A DNA stretch of 64,000 nucleotides from JADJLQ01 sp031417835 (GTDB lineage Bacteria; Bacteroidota; Bacteroidia; Chitinophagales; Saprospiraceae): the NCBI GenBank assembly GCA_031417835.1, contig JANOWJ010000166.1:1-64000 (forward strand), written 5' to 3'. How positions within the stretch are numbered: the stretch's first letter is position 1; every line of letters begins with the position of its first letter. The translations under genes and the position numbers were made by a program. This document shows positions 1-9,249 of the stretch, piece by piece. Below the pieces are notes generated by a model. The model did not search any database, was not told the DNA's origin, and saw only the letters and a program-made list of their open reading frames with translations.

Positions 1-252
1 GTTTTATTAAATTTTTCTTCTACAATTTCCATTTAATCTTACTCCGGTACTCTGGAAATACTGAGTACACCTTGAATATTCAAAATGGAACTCGAATCGG
101 TTTGCGTAACCTCCCATTCTGATTATACTGACCCGCTTAGGTACTTGGAATTCACGCCATTCCGACTCAGTAAATTATATTTTACATAAGTGTAAGAATC
201 CTCTGGTATCTACTTTTTCAGTTATAGGTTTAGGACCTTCTTGCTTTTTACC
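1..252. other. window edge, no assured gene
   Basis: This is the stretch downstream of the WYL gene. A minus-strand ATG at 30-32 begins an open frame that runs off the left edge (MEIVEEKFNK...), and a GGAG lies about nine bases before it, so a gene could start here. Ten codons are too few to identify one. In the plus direction one frame is open from position 3 to a TGA near 120, with no recognisable protein. Nothing else is seen. Confidence 0.25.
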
Positions 253-1248
253 TTAATTTTGATAATGCTCCAAAGTACTTTTTACTATACCTTTTATTTT
301 TATAACTAATTCTTTAGGTTCCAAAACCTTACAATTATCACCGTATCGAAGTATCATTTGGTCAAGCTCAACATTTGGAATCACCTCGATGGTGACTATT
401 AGTCCACTCTCGTCATGCGATTTCATTTTTTGAGTTCCGTGCAGTGGTTTGGTAAGAATATATGGTGCTTGCTTGTTGGAAAACCAAAGCTTTACAGTTG
501 CAAGCTCCGAATCCAGAGGTTTGGTGACACCAATGATATCTTCAAAATATTCATCAAAGTTGTATTCTGTATTCTCGATGTAGGGTTGCGCAAACTCACT
601 TACTTCCTCTATGCGATCTAAAGCCAAATTTGTTAATATTGTGTATTTGGGATTCTGGCCAAAGAGAAACCACCTATTGTTGTATTGTTTGAGATAGTAC
701 GGATGGATAATCTGATTTTCAAATTGATCCGTTTTAAAGGATTTGTATTTAATTTGTAAAACTTTTTTATAAAGAATGAAATTAAAAAGCTCACCTATAA
801 AACCAATGCCTTTCAAATCGATGTTTTGATCGAATCCAATTATATCAGTCTTTCTTTTGCCCAAATTGAAGCTTTGCTCAATCTTTGGAATGATCTCTTG
901 GACCCAATCAAATTGTGGCATTCCTTTAAATCGACTCAACACTAGTAGTGCAGATTTGAGTTGTTGAGCTTCATTTTCGGTTAACGCTTGTTTTCTAATG
1001 CTGTAAGAGGGGTCACTATACCGATAGTAGGATTGTCCTCCTGACTTATATGTTTCAATAGGTGCATTATAGGGTGGGGCCTTTAGAGCATGCATATCTT
1101 TAAAGAATTGAGTTTTTGCTATAGGCAGGAACCCTTGGTCGTGCAAATCTTGATTGGCAATCCTTTGCAAATTATTCCAAGTATACCTAACGCCTTGATT
1201 TTTAAGGCATTTGTCATATGCCCAGTATCGAATCAAAACTTTTGACAT
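253..1248 (-). CDS. WYL-domain transcriptional regulator
   Basis: A 331-residue DNA-binding regulator of the WYL family. The N-terminal 90 residues look like a winged helix-turn-helix. The WYL domain covers about residues 153-216 and includes the typical HPYYLKQYNNRWFLFG stretch at 182-197, and a WCX-like C-terminal extension follows from about 248. WYL proteins usually sense a ligand such as nucleic acid or a nucleotide and often repress an adjacent defence gene set (BrxR and CapW are examples). Here the gene diverges from a DUF2130 gene, with a perfect inverted repeat between them. The -7-like box TATATTTA (1252-1259) ends only three bases before the ATG, so the mRNA is probably leaderless. 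The family call is firm; the target is inferred. Confidence 0.88.
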   Translation of the reverse strand: MSKVLIRYWAYDKCLKNQGVRYTWNNLQRIANQDLHDQGFLPIAKTQFFKDMHALKAPPYNAPIETYKSGGQSYYRYSDPSYSIRKQALTENEAQQLKSALLVLSRFKGMPQFDWVQEIIPKIEQSFNLGKRKTDIIGFDQNIDLKGIGFIGELFNFILYKKVLQIKYKSFKTDQFENQIIHPYYLKQYNNRWFLFGQNPKYTILTNLALDRIEEVSEFAQPYIENTEYNFDEYFEDIIGVTKPLDSELATVKLWFSNKQAPYILTKPLHGTQKMKSHDESGLIVTIEVIPNVELDQMILRYGDNCKVLEPKELVIKIKGIVKSTLEHYQN

Positions 1249-1251
1249 GCC

Positions 1252-1259
1252 TAAATATA
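1252..1259 (-). promoter_or_regulatory. -7 box of the WYL gene
   Basis: Read on the minus strand this is TATATTTA, one base off the Bacteroidota -7 consensus TAnnTTTG. It lies three bases upstream of the WYL start codon. The expected -33 position (about 1278-1283) falls inside the inverted repeat at 1272-1294, and no clear TTG is visible there. Confidence 0.4.
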
Positions 1260-1271
1260 GTACTTTTTTAG

Positions 1272-1294
1272 CCAGTTCACCGCCAGTGAACTGG
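1272..1294. promoter_or_regulatory. inverted-repeat operator candidate
   Basis: A perfect 9-bp inverted repeat, CCAGTTCAC-cgcca-GTGAACTGG, sits in the 86-bp divergent intergenic region. It covers the -33 zone of both the WYL gene (minus strand) and the DUF2130 gene (plus strand). A dimeric WYL regulator bound here would block both promoters, so this is the best operator candidate. It could also form an RNA hairpin, but it has no T-tract and neither gene ends here, so a terminator is unlikely. Confidence 0.6.
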
Positions 1295-1301
1295 ATCCCA
1301 T

Positions 1302-1309
1302 TAAGTTTG
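1302..1309 (+). promoter_or_regulatory. -7 box of the DUF2130 gene
   Basis: TAAGTTTG followed by CA matches the Bacteroidota -7 consensus TAnnTTTG. It lies 25 bases before the ATG at 1335. The -33 zone is occupied by the inverted repeat just upstream, with no clear TTG. Confidence 0.6.
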
Positions 1310-1334
1310 CATCATAAACAAAAAACATAATGCT

Positions 1335-2564
1335 ATGAAAAACTTAACTATCACATGTCCAAATTGTACACATGAATTTTCAGCCGATCAATCATTGAAA
1401 CACCAGGTAGATCATTTAATGCAGGAAGAACGGTCTGTATTAGCAGCAAACTTTGCTGAAATGGAAAAAGTGGTCAAACAACGCGAGCAGGAGCTGAATA
1501 AAAAGGAAATTTCTATCGAACAACTCGTTAATGAAAAGCTCAATGCCAAGAAGGCAAAATTGAAAAGCGATCTTGAGAAAATAGTACATGATGAAAATGC
1601 TGCTGAGCTGGCAGGCCTTCGAAAAGAATTGGAAGAAAAGCAATTAAAGATTGACAGATCTAAAAAGGTCGAGATTGAATTGGAACGGTTCAAACGAGAA
1701 ACCAAAGAACGAGAAGATGCCATTCGTTTAGATTTCGAAAAAGAGTTAAGTACCGAACGCTCAAAAATTGAATCGGCTATTGTAGAGCGTGAAGCAAATC
1801 GTAATGATCTGAAACTGGCTGAACGGGATAAACAATTAAACGATTTACGAAAACAACTAGAAGAAGCAAGACGCAAGGCCGAACAAGGCTCGATGAAAAC
1901 GCAAGGTGAGGTGCAGGAACTTGCCATGGAAGAACTACTTAAGGATCTCTTCAAATTTGACTCTATCCAGGAAATCTCCAACGGACAAAATGGAGCAGAT
2001 ATTATACAGATGGTAAGGACTCCATATGGCAAAGAATGCGGGATTATCGCTTATGAAAGCAAGCGTACTAAAAATTTCAGTGAAGGCTGGATCAATAAGC
2101 TTAAAGAGGATATGCGCGAGCATCATGCCAATCATGGCATACTGGTCACCGAAGTCATGCCCAAGGACATGCCGACATTTGGGTTGCGCAATGGTGTATG
2201 GGTATGCACATTCAAAGAAATTACCGGCCTGGCTTCTGCAATCCGTGAGATTTGTATCATGGAGACAAATATTAAATCCTCTGAGGTAAATCGAACGGAG
2301 AAAATTCATGCCCTTTATAATTATTTAATGAGCAATGAATTTAAACGAAGCGTAGAAGCCATACTAGAAGCTGCTTCTGAAATGCGTGAAAACATAGATA
2401 AAGAACGACGATTTATGTTTGCATCCTGGAAGAAACGTGAAAAAAATATAGATCAAATGGGATTATTAGTAAGCGATATTGTCGGGTCTATAGATGGCAT
2501 CTCGGGTAATGTATTAGGACCAATCAATGGCTTAGATCTTTTAGAAACCAGTGAAGCTGCCTAA
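1335..2564 (+). CDS. DUF2130 coiled-coil protein with nuclease-like C-terminus
   Basis: A 409-residue protein. A short CPNC knuckle lies at residues 8-11. A long charged coiled coil covers roughly 30-195. The globular C-terminal part has the layout of a PD-(D/E)xK fold: D222 in NGADII, then E241 and K243 in AYESKR. This matches the DUF2130 family, for which I know no established function; the nuclease idea rests on the motif. It diverges from the WYL regulator and converges on the type I restriction operon, separated from it by a bidirectional terminator. The layout suggests a repressible defence or DNA-processing gene. The domain call is strong and the function is inferred. Confidence 0.82.
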   Translation: MKNLTITCPNCTHEFSADQSLKHQVDHLMQEERSVLAANFAEMEKVVKQREQELNKKEISIEQLVNEKLNAKKAKLKSDLEKIVHDENAAELAGLRKELEEKQLKIDRSKKVEIELERFKRETKEREDAIRLDFEKELSTERSKIESAIVEREANRNDLKLAERDKQLNDLRKQLEEARRKAEQGSMKTQGEVQELAMEELLKDLFKFDSIQEISNGQNGADIIQMVRTPYGKECGIIAYESKRTKNFSEGWINKLKEDMREHHANHGILVTEVMPKDMPTFGLRNGVWVCTFKEITGLASAIREICIMETNIKSSEVNRTEKIHALYNYLMSNEFKRSVEAILEAASEMRENIDKERRFMFASWKKREKNIDQMGLLVSDIVGSIDGISGNVLGPINGLDLLETSEAA

Positions 2565-2651
2565 TATTGAAATTTACTGGAATTACTAAATTTGATCAAG
2601 ATAGTGGATCATCAATATGACTGGCGAGTGGTAGTTAAATTGTAATGGTAT

Positions 2652-2681
2652 AAAAGGGAACTTCATTCGAGGTTCCCTTTT
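2652..2681. terminator. bidirectional terminator
   Basis: A 10-bp perfect inverted repeat, AAAAGGGAAC / GTTCCCTTTT, extends through TTC/GAG to an ATTC loop. It lies between the 3' ends of the convergent DUF2130 and hsdR genes, and its A- and T-rich flanks let it work on both strands. Confidence 0.8.
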
Positions 2682-2708
2682 CAGTCTTTACACATGGTTC
2701 TCAAGCTT

Positions 2709-5700
2709 TTATGCCGCCTCAGCATTGTGGTTCATTTTTTCTATTAATGAAATTATTTTTTGTGCAATTTGTACTTCAAATAAACCAGCAACTCCATTCA
2801 AATTAATATCAGTAAAAGGTGCTTCAAATAACATAGACGGCTCTATAATTCCTTTTATATTTAAATAATTTATAATCATGTCCATAAACCGAATCTGCTG
2901 AGCATTCAGGGTTTGATTATTTAATATCTCTGCAAAAGCCAACTTGGCAGCTTGCACCTCCAGGCCAAGAATGCTTCTGATAAATTTCCCTAATGGTTGT
3001 GATCCATAAGCATGTATAAATTCAGCTTTGGTGCCGATGGTGCCTTGCTCAAATAACATAAGATCTAAGGAGTCTAATTCGCCCTTGGTTATAGACAGGT
3101 TGTTTCGTAGTTTATGGATGATGATGTGATTGCTTTGGTCTCTTAAATATTGCTCCACTTTGCGTTTGTAGGCATCCAGATTATTGAAATTAAATAAGAT
3201 ATCATGTAATACTGGTTTACCCGTAAACTCATCTTCAAAAATTGTAAAGTAGATAGGTGTGTTTTCTTGATCTAAAAACTTAATGATATCCCTCAATTCA
3301 AGACGAACTCTTTCAATTCCTGGAATAGTTGCACCTTGCCAGAATATATTTTGTTGTACCTCCTTTATCGTTTCCATCTTTTGGGCAACTGCTGGAATAG
3401 ATCCTTTCTTACTTAACTTACCTGCTGTGGCAACTACTTTTTGAACAAGTGCCGCTTGTTTTTTCTCGCCATTCAACACACTCAACTGTAAATCCAGCAT
3501 CAAAGCATCAAATCGTTTTGCCAATTCATCTTGGTCGACTTCCAGCATTAAAGGTGCAATGTGGCCGTGCAGTTCTTTTATGTCTAAATCACTGAGTGCA
3601 TTCCAGGCGTGAGCATCTCGGTATTTTTCTACTGCTTCCCAATGCTGCCGGACTATAAAACTTTCGCCATTTAAGGCTTGCGTTTGTTTAACCAATTGGT
3701 CGATGATGGATTGACCGTAGTCTTTTAATTCCGCTTCTTCCTGAGCTAATAATACAAATGCCAAACGCAAACGCAATTCAAACAATCGTTGACTCAATGA
3801 TTTGCTGCTAGTGCCATCTATGCCATTGGGGTGGGCATTAAAAAATTCAAAGTTTTCGCAAAAGTCGAAAATGACAAATTCTTTTTTGTCTTCGTTTATG
3901 GCAAATAAGTCTTTGCATAATCGAGTTCCTCTACCTATCATTTGCCAAAATTTTACTCTGCTACGCACAGGTTTAAAAAATACCAGGTTACAAACCTCGG
4001 GTATATCTATTCCGGTGTCAAGCATATCTACAGAAACAGCAATCTGAGGCATTTTTGTTTTCTCTTTAAACTTATTGAGCAAATCGTAGCGATACTCTTC
4101 GTAATTGTCTATTACTTTAAGAAATTCGCCTTTGAAAGCCGGACATTGTTTATTAAAACGTTCTTCAATAAACTTGGCGTGTACATGCGACCGTGCAAAC
4201 ACAATGGTTTTGGCTAATTTATCTCCTCCTTCTACTTTAATACCGTGCTCCATCAAATGACCAATTACTTTATCTACCGTATCGGTATTGAACAACCATT
4301 TGTTTAATGCGGCTGCATCTATCTCATCTGGAAATTGACCTGTTATCGGATCAGTAAATTGCTCTTCGTATTTAAGTTTCTCCGCATCACTGAGCTCGGC
4401 ATATTTTATACCACTGCGCTGAAACTTAATAGGAACAGAAATAGCTTTTGGTGGGACCAACCAATTATCATTTACAGCCTGTTCTAGTTCATATGCAAAC
4501 GTTGGATTGTTAGGTTCCATTCCAAACAAAGCATACGTATCCCTATCGGCTTCCGATTTTGGAGTCGCAGTCAAACCAAGGCGGAAACCATCGAAGTATT
4601 TAAAAACATGTTTGTACCTATTGTATACACTGCGATGTATTTCATCAAAGACGATTAAATCGAAATGTCCTATACCGTAATGTCGATTATTTCCATCGCT
4701 TTCACCATCTATCAAGTTGATGATGGTCTGGTAGGTTGAAAAAACAATACGACTGCTTTCGTCTTCTCTTTCTTTCGTTAAATCTACAGCTGGTAAGTTG
4801 GGTAAATAATCGTTCAAGTTAATTTTTGCCTGGTGGATCAAGGCATTTCTGTCGGCTAAAAATAAGACCCGTTTGACCCAGTTGGCTTTGCTCAATAAAT
4901 CGATAATGGATGCCGCAACCCTGGTTTTACCGGTGCCCGTAGCCATGATGAGTAAAGCCTCACGGTGTTTTTTATCCAATGCTTCGGTCACGCAGCGTAT
5001 GGCCTCGTACTGATATGGTCGGTCAGTAATGTCGTTGTTGATGGTTTGTTTGGCCAAAGTCTTTTGCGAACTGCGTCTTTGTATTAGCATCTGCAATTCA
5101 TCTTTGGTATAAAAACCAAATACTTCACGGGGTGCATAGTTTACATCATCCCAGAGCCAGGTGCGGAAACCATTGGAATAGAAGATAACAGGCCGTTGCC
5201 TGAATTCTTTTTCTAAACAATCTGCATAGAGTTTTGCCTGATGTTGTCCTACCCGAGGGTCTCTTTTGGTGCGTTTGGCTTCTACCACTGCGACGGGTTT
5301 GCCATCATCGCACCATAGTACATAGTCTATATAACCGTTTCCATTTGCATCACCATGGCCTTGAGGCATTCCTTTAACTGGATATTCGGGTACATTGGCC
5401 CCATAAGGGTCCCAGCCTGCTTCCCGCAATAGAGTATCGATGTATATTTTGCGGGTAAGGTCTTCGTTGGGATCAATGGGCGGCGGAACAAAGGCAATGT
5501 TCTGTTCTTTGATGGCTTTGATGCCGGCCAGTTCGGCTTCTAATTTTTGAAGTTTAGTTTGTGCTTCGTGATAGTTGCGCTCTAATACTTGAAGGTCATA
5601 TTTGTATAGGTCTTTTGCCTTGCCTTTTAAAATCAGGCTTTCATCAAACCTAGCCACGCTTATTTTTTCTTGACTATACACCTGCACTACCCAGCCTATA

Positions 5701-6044
5701 AACCCATGTAATAATTGCAGGGCATACAAGACTTCCTGAGGTTTTATTTTAGCAGAGGTATGCACGGCAGTATTGCCGAGTTTGCGGATGAGGTTTATTT
5801 GATTGAACTGATTGGGTGCGATAATGTTTTTAAACCCTTGCTCGTGCATTATAGAACTGAGGGTAGTATCATAAGGCAAAACCAGATCGGCATCGTGCTC
5901 GTACATCCAACGCACCCATTCTTCCAGGCTTTTACGACACAGCATGGCAGCATACAAAGGCGCACCATATACGTTCTGCTCCGCTTCTTGGGGTGCCTGG
6001 GCTAAGTTAGCCCACTGGTCGGGTATGAAAGAGAAGTTATTCAT
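2709..6044 (-). CDS. hsdR: type I restriction endonuclease subunit R
   Basis: A 1111-residue HsdR, the ATP-driven DNA translocase and nuclease of a type I system. A DUF4145-like N-terminal region is followed by the nuclease domain, with D240 (GYIDYV) and E255-A-K257. The SF2 helicase motor has Walker A ATGTGKT at 368-374, DEIH at 467-470 and LTATP near 491-495, and a later QMIGRGTRL motif. The C-terminal third fits the EcoEI-type R C-domain. The gene is intact and of normal length. Its ATG overlaps the hsdS stop by four bases, so the two are probably translationally coupled. Because hsdM is frameshifted, the complex may be inactive even though this subunit looks sound. Confidence 0.93.
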   Translation of the reverse strand: MNNFSFIPDQWANLAQAPQEAEQNVYGAPLYAAMLCRKSLEEWVRWMYEHDADLVLPYDTTLSSIMHEQGFKNIIAPNQFNQINLIRKLGNTAVHTSAKIKPQEVLYALQLLHGFIGWVVQVYSQEKISVARFDESLILKGKAKDLYKYDLQVLERNYHEAQTKLQKLEAELAGIKAIKEQNIAFVPPPIDPNEDLTRKIYIDTLLREAGWDPYGANVPEYPVKGMPQGHGDANGNGYIDYVLWCDDGKPVAVVEAKRTKRDPRVGQHQAKLYADCLEKEFRQRPVIFYSNGFRTWLWDDVNYAPREVFGFYTKDELQMLIQRRSSQKTLAKQTINNDITDRPYQYEAIRCVTEALDKKHREALLIMATGTGKTRVAASIIDLLSKANWVKRVLFLADRNALIHQAKINLNDYLPNLPAVDLTKEREDESSRIVFSTYQTIINLIDGESDGNNRHYGIGHFDLIVFDEIHRSVYNRYKHVFKYFDGFRLGLTATPKSEADRDTYALFGMEPNNPTFAYELEQAVNDNWLVPPKAISVPIKFQRSGIKYAELSDAEKLKYEEQFTDPITGQFPDEIDAAALNKWLFNTDTVDKVIGHLMEHGIKVEGGDKLAKTIVFARSHVHAKFIEERFNKQCPAFKGEFLKVIDNYEEYRYDLLNKFKEKTKMPQIAVSVDMLDTGIDIPEVCNLVFFKPVRSRVKFWQMIGRGTRLCKDLFAINEDKKEFVIFDFCENFEFFNAHPNGIDGTSSKSLSQRLFELRLRLAFVLLAQEEAELKDYGQSIIDQLVKQTQALNGESFIVRQHWEAVEKYRDAHAWNALSDLDIKELHGHIAPLMLEVDQDELAKRFDALMLDLQLSVLNGEKKQAALVQKVVATAGKLSKKGSIPAVAQKMETIKEVQQNIFWQGATIPGIERVRLELRDIIKFLDQENTPIYFTIFEDEFTGKPVLHDILFNFNNLDAYKRKVEQYLRDQSNHIIIHKLRNNLSITKGELDSLDLMLFEQGTIGTKAEFIHAYGSQPLGKFIRSILGLEVQAAKLAFAEILNNQTLNAQQIRFMDMIINYLNIKGIIEPSMLFEAPFTDINLNGVAGLFEVQIAQKIISLIEKMNHNAEAA

Positions 6045-7219
6045 TCTGCTACCAGTTCGCCTTTGAAGGCTTTTTGGATGAGAGAGTTGAATAGTGCTGA
6101 CGAAGAAATAATTTGATCTTCAGTTTTTGAGATAACTTTTTTGAGTTGTTTAATCTTCCATTCAAATTGATTTTGCAAAAATATTGGAGGTATCATAATG
6201 TTTATTTCTTGTAATTCTTGTGCGTTTATATTTGCCATTCCAATAATACTTTTGCACATTCCAATTAGTGTTTCTTTGCCATGTTTGGAATTTAAATAAT
6301 ATGAAATATAATACGGATTGCCATTTTCATTTGTTCTTATTCTAATCAAATAACCGGCAATTGCCATTTCTTTATTTAAATTAAATACAGCAGTTTTACC
6401 AACTAACTCTTTACTATTTGTACGATTGAATACTAGATCGCCATCTTTTACAATGTATTTTTCATATTCAGTAGCTTCTAAATTAATATATTTTAGACTT
6501 GCAAAATCCCAATCTCCAGAATAGGTTATATTATTCATCCTCAAATAAGGAATTAAACCACGATCTTCGGCAGGTTTGCTTGTGCCATACTTTACTTCTC
6601 TTGCTAAGTCTCTTATTGTCCCAACCTCCCATCCTTTCTCATTCTTCACCGGATCTCCAAACATATCAATAAAAATAGCTTGCGCCAGTTCATCGTATTT
6701 TTTAAGCAGGGCTTGGTCTTTACGTTTTAAGGCATCAGCGACATCCAATATTTCGGCGATGCGCTTTTGAATAGGTAAAGGCGGTAGAGGTATTTCTAAA
6801 TTCTTTACATATCCTTGACTGATATGTTTTTGCGCTCCACCATAAGCATCTGCCAGAACTTTGTTCCTAATTGATTTTAAATAATAGTAAATGAATTTCG
6901 GATGATGGTTTTTAGATGGTAAAATACCAGTTACTGATTGATTAGCACAAGCTTCGAATGTCAAATAGCCTACAACACCTGTAGTTGCGCCTGTAAGTGC
7001 AATAAGCACCGTGTCTTTAGGCATTAATCTAGCCGAACTATTTTCTAATCCTTTAGAAGTGATGTAGTTTTCACAATTGGTAATTACATCTTGATTTAAC
7101 TCACCTGAATTAAGCCAAGGTATATTGCCATTTTCCCAATATTCTTTTAATGTTGTTGATGGAGTACCACCAGTCGTTACTTCTGCAAAATCCTGAATTT
7201 TTATACTTTCCCAACTCAT
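6041..7219 (-). CDS. hsdS: type I restriction specificity subunit S
   Basis: A 392-residue HsdS, which sets the DNA sequence recognised by both methylase and nuclease. Two target-recognition domains occupy about residues 1-150 and 195-345. Each is followed by the conserved helical spacer; the central one includes PLPPLPIQKRIAEILDVAD. The final helix ends in LIQKAFKGELVAE, typical of the family. The start overlaps the stop of a 40-codon upstream ORF (ATGA), and the stop overlaps hsdR. No internal repeats suggesting specificity switching are seen. The recognition sequence cannot be read from the protein. Confidence 0.93.
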   Translation of the reverse strand: MSWESIKIQDFAEVTTGGTPSTTLKEYWENGNIPWLNSGELNQDVITNCENYITSKGLENSSARLMPKDTVLIALTGATTGVVGYLTFEACANQSVTGILPSKNHHPKFIYYYLKSIRNKVLADAYGGAQKHISQGYVKNLEIPLPPLPIQKRIAEILDVADALKRKDQALLKKYDELAQAIFIDMFGDPVKNEKGWEVGTIRDLAREVKYGTSKPAEDRGLIPYLRMNNITYSGDWDFASLKYINLEATEYEKYIVKDGDLVFNRTNSKELVGKTAVFNLNKEMAIAGYLIRIRTNENGNPYYISYYLNSKHGKETLIGMCKSIIGMANINAQELQEINIMIPPIFLQNQFEWKIKQLKKVISKTEDQIISSSALFNSLIQKAFKGELVAE

Positions 7220-7338
7220 GCCAGTAATTCTTTTAGATATTTCAATAAATATGCAAGTTCTTTGTCCATGAAAGCTGCTTTTCGTTTATCGCTCCCGATT
7301 TCTATCTGGATCACTTTTCGTTTATTTAACTTATCCAT
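7216..7338 (-). CDS. small ORF between DUF1016 remnant and hsdS
   Basis: A 40-codon frame starts three bases after the DUF1016 stop, and its TGA overlaps the hsdS ATG (ATGA). The protein is lysine-rich; its last 17 residues (MDKELAYLLKYLKELLA) resemble the last 17 of HsdM (LDKERADLLKQLKEMLA), with 12 identical. It could be a real small subunit, or the duplicated tail of hsdM left when a DUF1016 cassette entered the operon and kept the coupling junction to hsdS. It is tightly packed in the operon, which supports translation. I do not recognise a family. Confidence 0.5.
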   Translation of the reverse strand: MDKLNKRKVIQIEIGSDKRKAAFMDKELAYLLKYLKELLA

Positions 7339-7341
7339 TTT

Positions 7342-7788
7342 TTAATTTCGTTTTGAATAAAAGCTTGGAGCATATTTTAATTGAAAATCAGCTATTTGAA
7401 ATTCGGAGGTCAGTGACCCCCAAATTGGAAGCACTCTGTCATATCCCTCTTCAGATTCTTGGGTCGCTGCCCCAAGAATGTGGATTGGGATTAAATTTTT
7501 GAATTTTTGGTTCATCGACCCAAGGATTTGCGGATAAGAATGATAGAACTGCCTGCACCTTGACAGTTCAGCAGACACTAATCCTTTAATATTCAATTGG
7601 AGAGCCAATCTGTTGATTAGTCCTACGCCATAAACTGCACGATCTTCGCCTTTTTGCTCAAACTCGACAATATAAAAACCAATCAGCCAATTTCTTAAAG
7701 TCAATGAAACATTTATTGTCTTAGAAGCCTGCTGTTGAAAGTGGCTATGAGTTTGATTGATAGCATCGATTAAGGTTTCGAATTTCAT
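7342..7788 (-). CDS. truncated DUF1016 (YhcG-type) protein
   Basis: A 148-residue protein matching the DUF1016 N-terminal domain (MKFETLIDAINQTHSHFQQQ; SLTLRNWLIGFYIVEFEQKG; LSRCRQFYHSYPQI). Full-length members are roughly 330-350 residues and carry a C-terminal PD-(D/E)xK nuclease domain, which is missing here; the last 45 residues do not look like the family. It sits between hsdM and hsdS, a common cargo position in type I operons, and its ATG overlaps the hsdM stop. It is probably a decayed gene, although a free-standing N-domain could still bind DNA or partners. Confidence 0.7.
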   Translation of the reverse strand: MKFETLIDAINQTHSHFQQQASKTINVSLTLRNWLIGFYIVEFEQKGEDRAVYGVGLINRLALQLNIKGLVSAELSRCRQFYHSYPQILGSMNQKFKNLIPIHILGAATQESEEGYDRVLPIWGSLTSEFQIADFQLKYAPSFYSKRN

Positions 7789-9249
7789 GCCAACATCTCT
7801 TTCAATTGTTTCAATAAATCGGCACGTTCTTTATCCAGGGCTTCAATTTGACTAATAATTACCATTGGTTGCTCATAAGTTTTTTCTTCATACACCACTT
7901 CTTTGTAACGGTTTATACTTAGGTCGTATTTATTGGCCTGGATTTCTTTTACAGGCACCATAAAACTTTTGTCGGTGCGACTTCTTTTGCTTTCAGCTTG
8001 CAGGTGGTGGTAGCGGTTTACAATGTCCGGCAGGTCGTTGGCTTCAATGGGTTGGCGTTTGTCGTCCAAACTCAAACCATCGGCTTGCATATCGTAAAAC
8101 CAGACTTGATCTGTACCCCCGCTGTTGGTTTTAGTAAATATCAATACGGCAGTGCTTACTCCGGCATAGGGCTTAAATACCCCACTCGGCATAGAGATCA
8201 CGGCTTGCAGTTTTTGGCGGTCTATAAGTTCTTTACGTATTTGTTGATGTGCATTGCTACTGCCAAATAATACGCCATCAGGCACTATCACAGCAGCTCT
8301 ACCACCCAGTTTTAAGCCTTTTAAAATCAAAGCCAAAAACAACAATTCTGTTTTTTTGCTGTCTACTACACTCAGTATTTTTCCATCTACCGCTTCTCTG
8401 TCCAGGCTGCCTTTAAAGGGAGGATTTGCCAATACCAACGTGGCTTTTTCGGTGAAGCTGCTGTTGGCTTCACTCAAAGCATCCACATCGATCAATTGTG
8501 GATTTTCAATACCGTGCAGCATCAGATTCATGCCACCAATGCGTATCATGGTAGGGTCAAACTCCATGCCCATAAACATCTTTTCTTGGAAATGTTTTTT
8601 TACACTGTTAGAGTATAATTCCTTTTCGAAATGCTCCCGTATATATTCGCCAGAAGCTGTCAAGAAGCCTGCAGTCCCACAAGCTGGGTCGCATATCACA
8701 TCCTACCAACGTGGGTTGGACCACATCGACCATCATGCGAATGATATGGCGAGGTGTACGAAACTGTCCGTTTTGCCCTGCGCTGGCTATTTTACTCAAT
8801 AGATATTCATACACATCGCCTTTGGTATCCCGATCGCTCATGTCGATGTTCGAAATCATTTCCACCACCTGGGCCAATAACCTTGGGGTAGGAATCATAA
8901 AGGTGGCACCTTTCATAAATTTGCTAAACGCAGCACTTCGGTTCCCCACATTTCGAAGGAAATCAAACACCCCCTGGTCTTTGGTAAACATGCGGTGCAT
9001 GACTTCTGGGTCCATGTTTTTAAAATAGCTCCAACGCAGTTCGTTTTCTTCAATTTTATATAGGGGGTCTTCAATGGGCTTTTTCAGCAAATTGGCCTTC
9101 GATTCTTTTTGCGTCTGTAATTCGTCCAGACGGCGGATAAAAAGCAAATATGTCATTTGTTCTATGACGGTTATGGGATTGGATAAGCCGCCAGTCCAAA
9201 AGGCTTCCCACACTTTATCTATTTGTGATTTGAGTTCTCCTGTGATCAT
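7785..9249 (-). pseudogene. hsdM: type I methyltransferase subunit M, frameshifted
   Basis: HsdM, the adenine methylase of the type I system, is split over two frames. The 5' part (9249 down to about 8700) encodes the HsdM N-terminal helical domain and the start of the methylase domain (TPRHIIRMMVDVVQPTLVG). The 3' part continues, in another frame, with the SAM motif DPACGTAGFL, the catalytic NPPF and the C-terminal tail. The break is at about 8699-8704, where family members read L-V-G-D-V-I-C-D. Loss of one GA from GGAGATGTG would give the observed GGATGTG. Without SAM binding and catalysis in one chain neither modification nor restriction should work. A sequencing error or slippage-type phase variation remains possible. 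Confidence 0.85.

Noticed and set aside
1412..2032. 206-codon minus-strand frame inside the DUF2130 gene
   Set aside because: Antisense to the coiled-coil region; Ser/Phe-rich artefact.
8254..8802. 182-codon plus-strand frame opposite hsdM
   Set aside because: Antisense shadow across the frameshift site; the hsdM reading explains the sequence.
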